DNA from: Frigoribacterium sp. Leaf186
GTDB taxonomy: Bacteria > Actinomycetota > Actinomycetes > Actinomycetales > Microbacteriaceae
NCBI RefSeq assembly: GCF_001423905.1
Contig: NZ_LMPQ01000001.1
Location: 1,111,697-1,170,432 of the forward strand
Reading direction: 5' to 3'
DNA: 58,736 bases
The stretch's first letter is position 1. Every line of letters begins with the position of its first letter. This document shows positions 1 through 7,800 of this stretch, in pieces. The notes under the pieces were generated by a model that did no database searches, had not been told where the DNA came from, and saw only the letters and a program-made list of their open reading frames with translations. Position numbers and translations under genes: made by a program.

Positions 1-160
1 GGGCTGCTGGGTCGGCACCTGCGAACCGTAGGGCGCGTCGCCCTGGCCCGCCTGGTCCGCCTCGTCGGGGCGCCCGAAATCGTTCGAGTCGTCGTCGTGC
101 TGGGGATCGCGTCCCTCGTGGTCGGGGCGGTCGCGCCGCGGATCGTTCGCGTCGGTCATG
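1..160 (-). CDS. 5' fragment of an unidentified hydrophilic protein (runs off the window)
   Basis: Only the first 53 codons are visible. The ATG at 158-160 (minus strand) is preceded by AGGAGTG at normal Shine-Dalgarno spacing, so the start is well supported. The visible residues (MTDANDPRRDRPDHEGRD, then an Asp-rich and a Gln/Pro-rich stretch) are strongly polar, with no signal peptide or membrane segment yet. Such disordered leaders often precede membrane or envelope domains in actinobacterial proteins, but that is only inference. The gene is divergent from the CitE-like gene. Function unknown. Confidence 0.6.
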
Positions 161-326
161 GCTCACTCCTGTCGGTGGGGTCGTTCCCTGGATCTGTGAT
201 CCTCCTGAACGTTACGCCCGAACGGCACCTCGGGCCGGGAGCACCCGCCCTGGCCGCGAGGACTCGCAGGCCCGGGCGAGCCGGTAGCGTGGACGGGACC
301 GCCGAGCGACGAAGGACGACGACGTC

Positions 327-1250
327 ATGACCGACACCAGCCAGACCCCCTCCGACCCGACCGCGACCGACGCCGGAGCGTCCGGGGCCGCCACGACCAC
401 GCGTCGGGCCTCCGGGGCCGGCCGCACGCGACCGAACCCCGACATCGCCCGGTCGTGGCTGCTCGTGCCCGGCACGGCGCCCGACCGGTTCGACTCGGCC
501 CAGGCGTCGCGCGCCGACCAGATCGTGCTCGACATCGAGGACGCCGTCGACCCCGCCCGCAAGCCCGCCGCCCGCGACGACGTCGTCGCCTGGCTGACGG
601 GTGGCGGCGAGGCGTGGGTGCGCATCAACGACCGGTCGACCGCCTTCTGGTCCGACGACGTCGACGCCCTGATGGGCCTGCCCGGGCTGCACGGCGTCAT
701 GCTCGCCAAGACCGAGGCGCCCGAGCACGTGACCGAGACCTTCGACCGCCTCGGAGGCGCGGTGCCGGTGCTCGCGCTGGTCGAGTCGGCCCTCGGCATC
801 GAAGAGAGCCCCGCCATCGCCAAGGCCCGCGGAGCCTTCCGACTCGCCTTCGGCAGCGGCGACTACCGCCGCGACACCGGCACGAGCGCCGACGACCTGG
901 CCATGGCCTACCCCCGCTCCCGCCTCGTCGTGGCCAGCCGCATCGGCGGCCTGCCCGGCCCGATCGACGGCCCCACGGTCGGCAGCAGCCACCCCGTGCT
1001 GCGCGAGCAGTCGTCGGTGGCCGTCGCCCTCGGCCTCACCGGCAAGCTCTGCCTCGACGTCGAGCAGCTGCCCGTGATCAACGAGGTCATCAGCCCGACG
1101 CCGTCCGACGTCGCCTGGGCGCAGGACTTCCTCGCCGACTTCGAGGGCCGGGGCCGCGTCATCCGCGACGGCAGCGACCTGCCCCGCCTGGGCCGCGCCC
1201 AGAAGATCGAGAAGCTCGCGTCGGCGTTCGGCGTGCAGCCCGCGAGCTGA
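327..1250 (+). CDS. HpcH/HpaI aldolase / citrate lyase beta-subunit (CitE-like) family protein
   Basis: 307 residues, the usual length for the CitE-like branch of the HpcH/HpaI superfamily, which cleaves or forms C-C bonds in CoA thioesters or 2-oxo acids with Mg2+ in a TIM barrel. After about 45 disordered residues the protein reads SWLLVPGTAPDRF, then DQIVLDIEDAVDP followed by RKPAAR, the family's substrate and metal-binding region. Later come VLALVESALGIE (acidic Mg ligand), FGSGDYRRDTG and a C-terminal stretch typical of the fold. The ATG follows GAAGGACGAC. No citrate lyase alpha/gamma genes or CoA ligase are adjacent, so it is probably a stand-alone (3S)-malyl-CoA or citramalyl-CoA lyase type enzyme. 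The substrate cannot be told from sequence. Confidence 0.85.
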   Translation: MTDTSQTPSDPTATDAGASGAATTTRRASGAGRTRPNPDIARSWLLVPGTAPDRFDSAQASRADQIVLDIEDAVDPARKPAARDDVVAWLTGGGEAWVRINDRSTAFWSDDVDALMGLPGLHGVMLAKTEAPEHVTETFDRLGGAVPVLALVESALGIEESPAIAKARGAFRLAFGSGDYRRDTGTSADDLAMAYPRSRLVVASRIGGLPGPIDGPTVGSSHPVLREQSSVAVALGLTGKLCLDVEQLPVINEVISPTPSDVAWAQDFLADFEGRGRVIRDGSDLPRLGRAQKIEKLASAFGVQPAS

Positions 1251-1266
1251 TCCGCCGGACGACCGC

Positions 1267-1309
1267 AGGAGGCGCACCCCACCCGGGGTGCGCCTCCTTC
1301 TTTTTTCTC
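1267..1309 (+). terminator. Rho-independent terminator after the CitE-like gene
   Basis: A perfect 14-bp stem, AGGAGGCGCACCCC (1267-1280) paired with GGGGTGCGCCTCCT (1285-1298), has a 4-nt ACCC loop and is followed by TCTTTTTTC. It is the only hairpin I found in the window with a long U-tract. Its stem is also a member of the GGAGGCGC repeat family. Confidence 0.92.
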
Positions 1310-1325
1310 GTTTTTCACGAAACGG

Positions 1326-1358
1326 TTGACAGGCGATAGTCAACGACATATCTTTGAC
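1326..1358 (+). promoter_or_regulatory. Promoter with overlapping inverted repeat upstream of the PadR gene
   Basis: TTGACA (1326-1331) and TATCTT (1349-1354) are separated by 17 bp, a near-consensus sigma-70-type promoter. TTGAC (1326-1330) and GTCAA (1339-1343) form an inverted repeat with 8 bp between, covering the -35 and spacer, and a third TTGAC lies at 1354-1358 across the expected start point. PadR proteins commonly repress their own promoters through spaced dyads, so autoregulation is a reasonable inference. The site fits the PadR gene, whose ATG is at 1416. Confidence 0.65.
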
Positions 1359-1415
1359 ACATCGCGACAGCACGTCGCGATCTCGACTTCTCCCCCGACC
1401 CGAAAGGAGTACCCC

Positions 1416-2078
1416 ATGGGTACCGACTTCACCCCCGAGAACCACGGCGACCCCCGCCGTGCCCACCACGACTCCCCCGACTCCCGTCGCGAGCCCTTCG
1501 GCCGCGGCGAGGGTCACGGCCGCTTCGGCCGCCCGTTCGGCCGCGGCTTCCGTCCCGGCCCCGGCTTCGGCGGCTTCGGCCCCGGCGGCCCGGGCTTCGG
1601 CCCCGGCGGCTTCGGCCCGGGCCGCGGCGGACGCGGTCGAGCCCGTCGGGGCGACGTCCGACTGGCGATCCTCTCGCTGCTCGCCGACGCCCCCTCGAAC
1701 GGCTACGGCCTGATCAAGGCGATCGCCGAGCGCACCGACGGCACGTGGAAGCCCAGCCCCGGCTCGGTCTACCCCACGCTGCAGCAGCTCGTCGACGAAG
1801 AGCTCATCTCGAGCGACGAGGCCGCGACGAAGAGCGTCTTCACGCTGACCGAGGCGGGCCGCGCGTACGTCGCCGAGCACGCCGACGAGATCGACAAGGC
1901 CTGGGCCGCCACGGCCGACGACGCCAGCGACACCGACCGCGAGTTCCAGACCAGCCTCATGAAGCTGATGGGCGTCGTCAAGCAGTTCCACCACGACGGC
2001 AGCGAGGCCCAGCGGGCCGCCGCCACCGCCAAGCTCGACGAGACCCGCCGCGCGCTCTACGCCATCCTGGCCGACTGA
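1416..2078 (+). CDS. PadR-family transcriptional regulator with glycine/phenylalanine-rich N-terminal tail
   Basis: 220 residues. The ATG at 1416 follows AAAGGAG at ideal spacing; a longer in-frame extension upstream would run through the promoter and was rejected. Residues 25-75 are low complexity, built from GRG, FGR, GPGFG and RGGRGR units. The winged-helix domain then begins at about residue 78 (RRGDVRLAILSLLAD) with the PadR hallmarks NGYGLIKAIAERT and WKPSPGSVYPTLQQLVDEEL, followed by a C-terminal helix for dimerisation. PadR regulators repress genes for multidrug efflux or stress response and often sense small molecules. No transporter is directly adjacent, so the target may be its own promoter or a distant gene. 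Confidence 0.9.
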   Translation: MGTDFTPENHGDPRRAHHDSPDSRREPFGRGEGHGRFGRPFGRGFRPGPGFGGFGPGGPGFGPGGFGPGRGGRGRARRGDVRLAILSLLADAPSNGYGLIKAIAERTDGTWKPSPGSVYPTLQQLVDEELISSDEAATKSVFTLTEAGRAYVAEHADEIDKAWAATADDASDTDREFQTSLMKLMGVVKQFHHDGSEAQRAAATAKLDETRRALYAILAD

Positions 2079-2116
2079 GGCCCGGCCGGCGTCGGCCGCT
2101 CGACGCGAGCACCCGA

Positions 2117-2153
2117 GGAGGCGCGGTGCGGGGACGACCCGCACCGCGCCTCC
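2117..2153. terminator. Perfect 16-bp hairpin after the PadR gene (GGAGGCGC family)
   Basis: GGAGGCGCGGTGCGGG (2117-2132) and CCCGCACCGCGCCTCC (2138-2153) form a perfect 16-bp stem with a 5-nt loop. There is no U-tract, so it is either a non-canonical actinobacterial terminator or a repeat element. It begins 38 bp past the PadR stop codon. Confidence 0.65.
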
Positions 2154-2249
2154 GTCGTGTCGTCACGTCGCCCCGGCGTCGCGCGGGCCGGATGTCGGAG
2201 GCCGTGGGCATGATGGCCCCACGAGCACGACGACCCGCCGGAGGCGCCC

Positions 2250-3131
2250 ATGAGCACCGCAGACGACCCCACGACCGCGACCACCCCGGGCCTCGACCGC
2301 ACGGGCTACGACCCGACCTTCCTGACGGTCGACGTGCCCCTGCCGGCCCTCCACACGACCGTGCGCGAGTTGCCGTACGTCCACTTCACCGTGCTGCTCG
2401 ACCCGGCCCGGCGACTGGCCGCCCTGACGGCGGTCAACATCGACGGCGCGAGCCTGCTGGACCTCGGCCGCGGCGACGACTGGCACTACGACGAGCGCGT
2501 GCCCGACGACGAGCAGACCGGCCCCGACGTCTACGCCGCGAACGACCTCGACCGGGGCCACCTGGTCCGTCGACGCGACCCGGTCTGGGGCGACCGTCCC
2601 GTGGCTGCGGCCGCGAACGTCGACACCTTCAGCTTCACGAACGCCGCCCCGCAGGCCGCCGAGTTCAACCAGTCGAAAAAGCTCTGGCTCGGCCTCGAAG
2701 ACCAGGTGCTGCAGTACGCCTCGACGCACCGGCAGCGCCTGACCGTCTTCACGGCACCGGTGCTGCTCGACGACGACGCGCCCTACCGCGGGGTCCGACT
2801 GCCGCGACGCTTCTTCAAGGTCGCGGCGTGGACGACGTCCGACGGCGGGTCGCTGCGCACGGCGGCCTACCTGCTCGACCAGTCGCCCGAGCTCGAGGGC
2901 GTCGACCTCGAGGCGGCGTTCGCCCGGGCGCACGAGCTGGGCGACCCGCCACCGCTCGGGCCGTACCGCACCTACCAGGTGCCCGTCCGCGACATCGCCG
3001 AGATGACCGGCTTCGACCTGGCGCAGCTCGCCGAGGCCGACACCCTGCAGCCGGTGCCGACCGTCGAGCCACCGGACGGCATCCGCGCCGGCTGGGTGCC
3101 GCTCACGTCGGTCGACCAGCTCTCGTTCTGA
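2250..3131 (+). CDS. DNA/RNA non-specific endonuclease (NUC1 / EndA type)
   Basis: 293 residues with a GGAGG ribosome binding site just upstream of the ATG. The NUC1 signature is clear: NDLDRGHLVRRRDP at about 99-111 (DRGH 101-104, with the histidine the general base), the metal-coordinating Asn in FTNAAPQ at about 129-135, and FNQSKKLWLGLE at 139-150. Family enzymes cut DNA and RNA using one Mg2+. Many homologues are secreted; this one has no signal peptide and starts with a short polar leader, so a cytoplasmic role or secretion by another route must be considered. It shows no toxin-fusion domain and no adjacent inhibitor that I recognise. It stands alone between hairpin-flanked neighbours. 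Confidence 0.85.
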   Translation: MSTADDPTTATTPGLDRTGYDPTFLTVDVPLPALHTTVRELPYVHFTVLLDPARRLAALTAVNIDGASLLDLGRGDDWHYDERVPDDEQTGPDVYAANDLDRGHLVRRRDPVWGDRPVAAAANVDTFSFTNAAPQAAEFNQSKKLWLGLEDQVLQYASTHRQRLTVFTAPVLLDDDAPYRGVRLPRRFFKVAAWTTSDGGSLRTAAYLLDQSPELEGVDLEAAFARAHELGDPPPLGPYRTYQVPVRDIAEMTGFDLAQLAEADTLQPVPTVEPPDGIRAGWVPLTSVDQLSF

Positions 3132-3264
3132 AGGCCGGGCCGGCGGGTGGGTCGTGCGTGCCGGGCTCCGGGGTGCCGGGCACGTGGGCGCGACACGGCG
3201 CAGCGGTCCGGGCGCGCGGCCCGTCCAGGCGGTTCGCATCGACTCGTGCCACCATTCTCGGGCC

Positions 3265-4260
3265 ATGGCAGCGAACGACCCAGACCCCGTCGATCCCGTC
3301 GATCCCCGCGACGAGGCGTTCCCCGTCGCCGCGCGCGGCGAGCCGACACCGTCCGGCCCGGGGCCGCACCTGCCCGCCGAGATGCCGCGCAGCCTGACGA
3401 TCCTGCGCGACGAGGACGCACCTCCCGTCCGTGCCGCGCCGTGGCGCGAGGTGCGGGTCACCTTCCTCGTCCCCGTCACCTCGACCGACGCCGCCACCGG
3501 CGTGCGGCACCTGCTCGACGAGCCCGAGCTGCACTTCTCGCCGGGCCTGCGTCGCGGCACGCTCGCGCTGATGCCCCGTCGCTCGGCCCTGCTGCGGGTC
3601 GTGCTCGAGTGGGAGTGGTCGGTCGAGGCCGCCTCGTTCGCTGTCAACTCGTTCGAGCGGGAGCCCTTCACGACGGACGAACTCGCTGCGCTCGAGGCCT
3701 GGCTCCGCGCCACGGCCCGACGCCTGCAACTCTTCGAGGGTGCCCTGGCGCGTGCCGTCGCCCGGGTCGACCACGACGTCGTCCGGGGCATCGACGCGAG
3801 TTCGCCCGAGTCGTCCCTTGCCGGTGCGGCGACGACGGCCCGGGCCACGGGTCCGGGTGCCGGCGGTGCCGGGTCGCCCGACCTGGCCACGGCGGGCCCG
3901 GCGGCCACGACGGTGCGCACGGCCACCCTCGGCACGAGGCTCGCCTCCCCCTCACCCAGCGCCGCCCATCCCGTGGTCGACGTCACCCTGCCGGACGCGA
4001 GCGACCCCGGCTGGGAGGTCTTCGTCGACGCGACCAGTGGCCAGACACTCGGGTACCGCCGTACCCTCGACGTCGACGGCAGCGCCTACGCCTTCAGCTA
4101 CCTCGTGGCCGACGACGTCGACGACGTCACGCCCGACGACCTGGTCGACTGGCACGATCAGCACATCCAACGCCAGCTGCTGGTCGAGGACGCCCGCCAG
4201 GCGTACGTGCACGTCCTCGCCGGCCTCGAACCGCCGGTCTCGGTGCAGTACACGGTCTGA
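3265..4260 (+). CDS. Hypothetical protein with disordered N-terminus and linker
   Basis: 331 residues from the ATG at 3265; an upstream in-frame extension has intergenic-like composition and was not used. The first 40 residues are Asp/Pro-rich. A folded-looking region follows (WREVRVTFLVPVTSTD through about residue 180, with an EWEWSVE strand and a helical ALEAWLRATARRL segment). An Ala/Gly/Thr/Ser linker spans about 180-235, and a C-terminal region reads WEVFVDATSGQTLGYRR and ends QYTV. No signal peptide, membrane segment or catalytic motif is visible. I do not recognise the family. Third-position G/C bias matches the neighbours, supporting real coding. Confidence 0.65.
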   Translation: MAANDPDPVDPVDPRDEAFPVAARGEPTPSGPGPHLPAEMPRSLTILRDEDAPPVRAAPWREVRVTFLVPVTSTDAATGVRHLLDEPELHFSPGLRRGTLALMPRRSALLRVVLEWEWSVEAASFAVNSFEREPFTTDELAALEAWLRATARRLQLFEGALARAVARVDHDVVRGIDASSPESSLAGAATTARATGPGAGGAGSPDLATAGPAATTVRTATLGTRLASPSPSAAHPVVDVTLPDASDPGWEVFVDATSGQTLGYRRTLDVDGSAYAFSYLVADDVDDVTPDDLVDWHDQHIQRQLLVEDARQAYVHVLAGLEPPVSVQYTV

Positions 4261-4311
4261 CCGGGGCGGGCCCGGGGCGGGCACGCTGCCGGGCCGAGCC
4301 GCCCGGGCGGC

Positions 4312-4677
4312 TCAGGGAGCGACGTCGACGATGGCGACGAAGCGGGTGCCGACGCCGTCCACCTCGGCGCGCACGACGCCCGGCTCGGGCTCGGGCAACT
4401 CGTCGGCGCCGTGGTCGTCGCAGCTGAGGTAGGTGTACTCGGGCCACCACTTCTTCGGGCGGGCCGCCTCGTGGTAGCCGCAGACGACGCACTCGAGCTC
4501 GACCCAGACCGGCTTGCCCGTGCGGTTCGCGCGGGACTGCACGAGCCATGCCGGCGGGGTCCGCTCGATCGCGACCAGCTCGTCGACCGTCATCTTGGGC
4601 GGCAGTCCGTGGCGCTTCGCCATCTCGAGCGGGATGTCCAGCCGCAGGGCGGCGTCTCGTCGCGTGATCACCCGCAC
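4312..4677 (-). CDS. Small conserved-looking protein with a CxxC...C-H putative zinc knuckle
   Basis: 121 residues, monocistronic and convergent with the preceding hypothetical gene. Near the middle is VELECVVCGYHEAARPKKWW followed by YLSCDDHG, giving CxxC ... C-x2-H, a plausible zinc site. A helical N-terminal part (RRDAALRLDIPLEMAKRHGL) contains a turn reminiscent of helix-turn-helix proteins and might contact nucleic acid. The C-terminal 35 residues are acidic, then beta-like (VGTRFVAIVDVAP). I do not recognise a named family. Confidence 0.65.
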   Translation of the reverse strand: MRVITRRDAALRLDIPLEMAKRHGLPPKMTVDELVAIERTPPAWLVQSRANRTGKPVWVELECVVCGYHEAARPKKWWPEYTYLSCDDHGADELPEPEPGVVRAEVDGVGTRFVAIVDVAP

Positions 4678-4742
4678 ACGCTACCCGTCAGCCCGCATCC
4701 GATGCGAGCGAAGGCCCTGTTGCCACGCGCAACACCAGGCGT

Positions 4743-4781
4743 CAAGTCGGCCAGAGTGCCGACTTGCCCCCGAACGGGGGG
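4743..4781. promoter_or_regulatory. Two adjacent perfect dyads upstream of the secreted protease
   Basis: CAAGTCGGC (4743-4751), loop CAGAGT, GCCGACTTG (4758-4766) is a perfect 9-bp dyad. CCCCCG-AA-CGGGGG follows immediately at 4767-4780. The pair lies between the divergent zinc-knuckle and protease genes, about 110 bp before the protease ATG. It could be an operator or a leader-RNA hairpin; no clear -35/-10 pair was found to decide. Confidence 0.4.
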
Positions 4782-4892
4782 CAGGCGGAGGCTCGACCCA
4801 GGCGGGACGTGCCCGATCCACCGGGTCGGGCGATCACCGGACCGCCGGGCCAGCACCACCCGACACGCACCACTCGAACCAAGGGGAACCAC

Positions 4893-5630
4893 ATGAAAAA
4901 GTTCGTCGCCGCCGCCCTGACCGCCGCGGCCCTCGCCGTCGGATCGCTCGGGGTCTCGACCTCGGCCCTCGCCGCCACGCCCGTCGACACCATCCGGTCG
5001 ACGGACGTCGTCGGTGGCGAGAAGGCACCCACGACGCCGTGGGCCGTGCAGCTGGTCTTCCAGACCGGGGGCACCGCGAGCTACGCCTGCACCGGCGAGC
5101 AGATCACCGCCAGCTGGGTGCTGACCGCCCGACACTGCATCGACGGCGTGACCTCCATGCAGGTGTACCACTCGAACAGCACGACGAACCCGGGCACCGC
5201 GATCGCCGTCGACCGCGTCGCCGCCGCCCCCGCGGGCGACATCGCGCTCGTGCACCTGAGCCAGTCGAAGACCCTCGGCAGCTACCCATCGCTGAACCTC
5301 GGGTTCCAGGCGACCTCGTCGGGCAGCGGAACGATCATGGGCTACGGCCTGCGCGCGAACTCGGTGCAGTCGGACGGCCTGTACCAGGCGACGGTCGGCC
5401 TCACCGGCCGCAGCACCGACGCCTACGGCGGGGTCGCCCAGCACCTGAACGGCACCACCGGCGCGGCGAACCACGGTGACTCGGGTGGCCCCCTGATCGT
5501 GGGCGGCCAGATCGTGGCCGTCTGCTCGACCGGCGACGAGGCCGACCCCGGCGCGAACACGCGCGCGGGTTCGAACTACGCCGTGCTGTCGCAGAGCGCG
5601 AGCTGGATCCGCTCGACGGCCGGCCTCTAG
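4893..5630 (+). CDS. Secreted trypsin-like serine protease (peptidase family S1)
   Basis: 245 residues from the ATG at 4893, chosen because it starts MKKFVAAAL with an AAGGGGA ribosome site and a classical signal peptide ending near ALA-AT (28-29). VVGG at 39-42 marks the usual N-terminus of the mature enzyme, implying zymogen processing. The full triad is present: His81 in LTARHC, Asp116 in GDIALVHL, Ser197 in GDSGGP. Cys66 and Cys82 can form the conserved disulfide next to the histidine. The length fits a single-domain S1 protease with no extra module. Clavibacter and related plant-associated Microbacteriaceae export many S1 proteases (Pat-1/Chp type); whether this one belongs to that clade needs a tree. 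Confidence 0.93.
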   Translation: MKKFVAAALTAAALAVGSLGVSTSALAATPVDTIRSTDVVGGEKAPTTPWAVQLVFQTGGTASYACTGEQITASWVLTARHCIDGVTSMQVYHSNSTTNPGTAIAVDRVAAAPAGDIALVHLSQSKTLGSYPSLNLGFQATSSGSGTIMGYGLRANSVQSDGLYQATVGLTGRSTDAYGGVAQHLNGTTGAANHGDSGGPLIVGGQIVAVCSTGDEADPGANTRAGSNYAVLSQSASWIRSTAGL

Positions 5631-5708
5631 TCCGAGGGCGGGCCGTCCGGCGACCACGGGCGGTCAGGTCGGCCCCGTGTCCACCGAGTCACCCGCGACA
5701 CCTGCGCA

Positions 5709-5746
5709 GGAGGCGCGCCCCGACCACGCGGCCGGGGCGCGCCTCC
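5709..5746. terminator. Bidirectional hairpin between the protease and the GNAT gene
   Basis: GGAGGCGCGCCCC (5709-5721) pairs perfectly with GGGGCGCGCCTCC (5734-5746). It lies between convergent genes, so it can serve both as a terminator. No U-tract. It belongs to the GGAGGCGC family; another unpaired member (CCGCGCCTCCTC) is at 5761-5772. Confidence 0.6.
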
Positions 5747-5787
5747 CGCGTCGTGGCGACCCGCGCCTCCTCGGTGCGTCGGCCGCC

Positions 5788-5825
5788 GGCCGTCAGACGG
5801 GCGGCCCTCTGGCCGTCAGACGGGC
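5788..5825. repeat. Direct repeat GGCCGTCAGACGGGC (two copies) past the GNAT stop codon
   Basis: GGCCGTCAGACGGGC occurs at 5788-5802 and 5811-5825, a 23-bp period. Each copy contains the internal palindrome CCGTCNGACGG. The pair lies 33 bp beyond the acetyltransferase stop codon and resembles other short repeats found just after stop codons in this window. Confidence 0.55.
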
Positions 5826-5857
5826 CCACCGGCGATCGACCGTCTGGCGTCTGCCCC

Positions 5858-6382
5858 TCAGGCGACCGGCTTCTCGAAGCAGATCGACTGCGGGATGGTC
5901 GTGACGTAGGGCTCGTAGGTCGGGATGCGCGTGAAGCCGATCTTCTCGTACAGGGCGACGGCGTCGGGCTGACGGTCGCCGGTCTGCAGGATGAGCCGGC
6001 GGGCACCGCCCTCGCGCGCGATCGTCTCGAGCTCGGCCATCAGCAGTCGTCCGATGCCCCGCCCACGCTGGCCGTCGGCGACGATCACGCGCTTGACCTC
6101 CCACTCGCCGTCGCGGTCCTGCACGAGGGCGTGACCGACCGGGGTGCCGCCGTCCGCGCCGTCGTCGGCGACGACCAGCACGGTGCCCAGGACGTTCGAG
6201 GGGTGCACGGTGAGGGCGGCGTTCCGTGCCTCGACGACGGCGACGGGCTCGACCACGTCACGGTGGTAGCGGACGGTCATCTCGGCGTCCATGGCGTCGC
6301 GCAGGGCGACGGCCCGGGGGTCGTCGAAGGCGACGCGTTCGAGGTGGAGTGGGGACGGAGCGGTGGGAGCGGTGTTCGTCAC
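5858..6382 (-). CDS. GNAT-family N-acetyltransferase
   Basis: 174 residues. Start set at the GTG at 6380-6382 (reading VTNTAPTAPS), preceded by AAGGGG; the open frame continues upstream only as a shadow of the M23 gene. The acetyl-CoA binding motif A is plain: VKRVIVADGQRGRGIGRLL (R/Q-x-x-G-x-G), followed by motif B, ARRLILQTGDRQPDAVALYE and KIGFTRIPTYEPY. This single-domain GNAT would transfer acetyl from acetyl-CoA to an amine; the acceptor cannot be read from sequence. The adjacent upstream minus-strand gene is the M23 hydrolase, 50 bp away, so the two may be co-transcribed. Confidence 0.9.
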   Translation of the reverse strand: MTNTAPTAPSPLHLERVAFDDPRAVALRDAMDAEMTVRYHRDVVEPVAVVEARNAALTVHPSNVLGTVLVVADDGADGGTPVGHALVQDRDGEWEVKRVIVADGQRGRGIGRLLMAELETIAREGGARRLILQTGDRQPDAVALYEKIGFTRIPTYEPYVTTIPQSICFEKPVA

Positions 6383-6432
6383 CAGACGATTCTGCCCCTT
6401 CGCGGGCAGGCCGTGCGCCGAGGCGACCGGAC

Positions 6433-7800
6433 CTAGAGGCGCACGCCTCGGGCGGCCATGAACGGCACCGGGTTCGTCGAGGCGCCGTTCACGCGCGTCT
6501 CGAAGTGCAGATGGCAGCCGGTCGAGTTGCCCGTCGAACCGACCAGCGCGATGAGCTGACCGGCCACCACGCTCTGACCGCGCGACACCTTGATGCCGCC
6601 GTTGACGATGTGGCCGTAGGCGGTCGAGACGCCGCCCCCGTGGCTGATCTGGACGTAGTTGCCGTAGCCACCCGTGAGGCCGGCGAACGTGACCGTGCCC
6701 GAGGTCGCGGCGTAGATCGGGCTGCCGCAGCCGGGGGCGAGGTCGATGCCGTCGTGCATGCGGTAGACGCCCGTCACGGGGTTGACGCGCATGCCGTAGC
6801 CGCTCGACATGTAGCCGGCGCTGGGACGCACCCAGCCCGAACCGGTCGAGGCACCCCCACCGGACGATCCGCCGCCGGTCGACGGGGCCGGACCGGGCGC
6901 CGGGGCACTCGGCCGGGCAGCGGCCGCGGCCGCGGCGGCAGCGGCAGCCGCCGCACGCTGCTGGCGCAGGGCCTCGGCCTGACGAGCGGCCTCGGCAGCC
7001 GCCGCGGCCTTGCGAGCCTCTTCGGCCTGACGCGCGACCTCGACGCCCGTGGCGTAGTCGGCCTCGGTCTGGAGGCTCTGGTCCTGCAGCACCGCGAGCT
7101 GGCCCTGGAGGCGCGACTCGTTCTCCTGCTGGGCGGCCACGGCGGTCGCGGCGGCGTCGGACGCGGCCTGCGCCTCGTCCATCGAGACCTGCGCGGCACC
7201 CTGCAGCTTCACGAGGGCGTCCGAGGCGACCTTTGCCTGGTCGGACAACGACTGCGCGACGTTGCGGTCGGTGACGGCCTGCTGGCGGATGCCGTCGGTC
7301 TGCTCGGTGAGCTTGCTCATCGCCCCGAGGCGGTAGAGCAGGTCGCCCGCCTTCTCGGTGTCGCCCACGAGCTGCGACGAGACGTCGCCGCCACCCGTGC
7401 GGGCAAGCTGGGCCGAGACCTGTCCGGCCCGCTGCTCGCTGGCGTCGGCGACGGCGCCCTTCTCGTCGGCCTGCGCCTGCAGCTCGGCGAGCTTGGCGGC
7501 CCCGGCGTCGGCGTCGGCCTGGGCCTTCTCGAACTCGAGGCCGAGACGCTCGGCCTCGGCCTGCGCGTCGGCGGCGTCGCTCGCGAGCTGGTCGAGCAGC
7601 CCCTGGATGCGGCTGACCTCGGCGGCCTTGGCCGACTCGTTCGAGCGGGCCGCCTGGACGTCCTCCCACGAGGGGTAGCTGACGGCCTGCGCGGGCGAGG
7701 CTCCGAGCACCGTGCCCAACACCACCAGCGAGAGGCTGAGCAGCACCGTCGCGGCGGCGGCGATGCCTCGGCGGCGGGGCAGGGTCACGGGCGAAGTCAC
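6433..7800 (-). CDS. Secreted M23 metallopeptidase with long coiled-coil (murein hydrolase)
   Basis: 455 residues from a GTG start. A signal peptide (about 1-39, ending PAQAV) is followed by a coiled coil over about 45-290, rich in Ala/Glu/Gln (EVSRIQGLLDQLASDAADAQ and many more heptads), then a run of about 13 alanines and a Gly/Ser/Pro linker (300-320). The C-terminal LytM domain keeps the Zn ligands His349 and Asp353 in HDGID, the His397 region (AYGHIV) and HLHFE (His430, His432). The enzyme should cut peptidoglycan cross-bridges; in EnvC/RipA-like proteins such coils regulate activity. All ligands are present, so it is expected to be catalytically active rather than a degenerate activator. 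Confidence 0.92.
   Translation of the reverse strand: MTSPVTLPRRRGIAAAATVLLSLSLVVLGTVLGASPAQAVSYPSWEDVQAARSNESAKAAEVSRIQGLLDQLASDAADAQAEAERLGLEFEKAQADADAGAAKLAELQAQADEKGAVADASEQRAGQVSAQLARTGGGDVSSQLVGDTEKAGDLLYRLGAMSKLTEQTDGIRQQAVTDRNVAQSLSDQAKVASDALVKLQGAAQVSMDEAQAASDAAATAVAAQQENESRLQGQLAVLQDQSLQTEADYATGVEVARQAEEARKAAAAAEAARQAEALRQQRAAAAAAAAAAAAARPSAPAPGPAPSTGGGSSGGGASTGSGWVRPSAGYMSSGYGMRVNPVTGVYRMHDGIDLAPGCGSPIYAATSGTVTFAGLTGGYGNYVQISHGGGVSTAYGHIVNGGIKVSRGQSVVAGQLIALVGSTGNSTGCHLHFETRVNGASTNPVPFMAARGVRL

Noticed and set aside
2250-3131. Secreted effector nuclease or contact-dependent toxin
   Set aside because: No signal peptide, no delivery domain and no recognisable immunity gene beside it.
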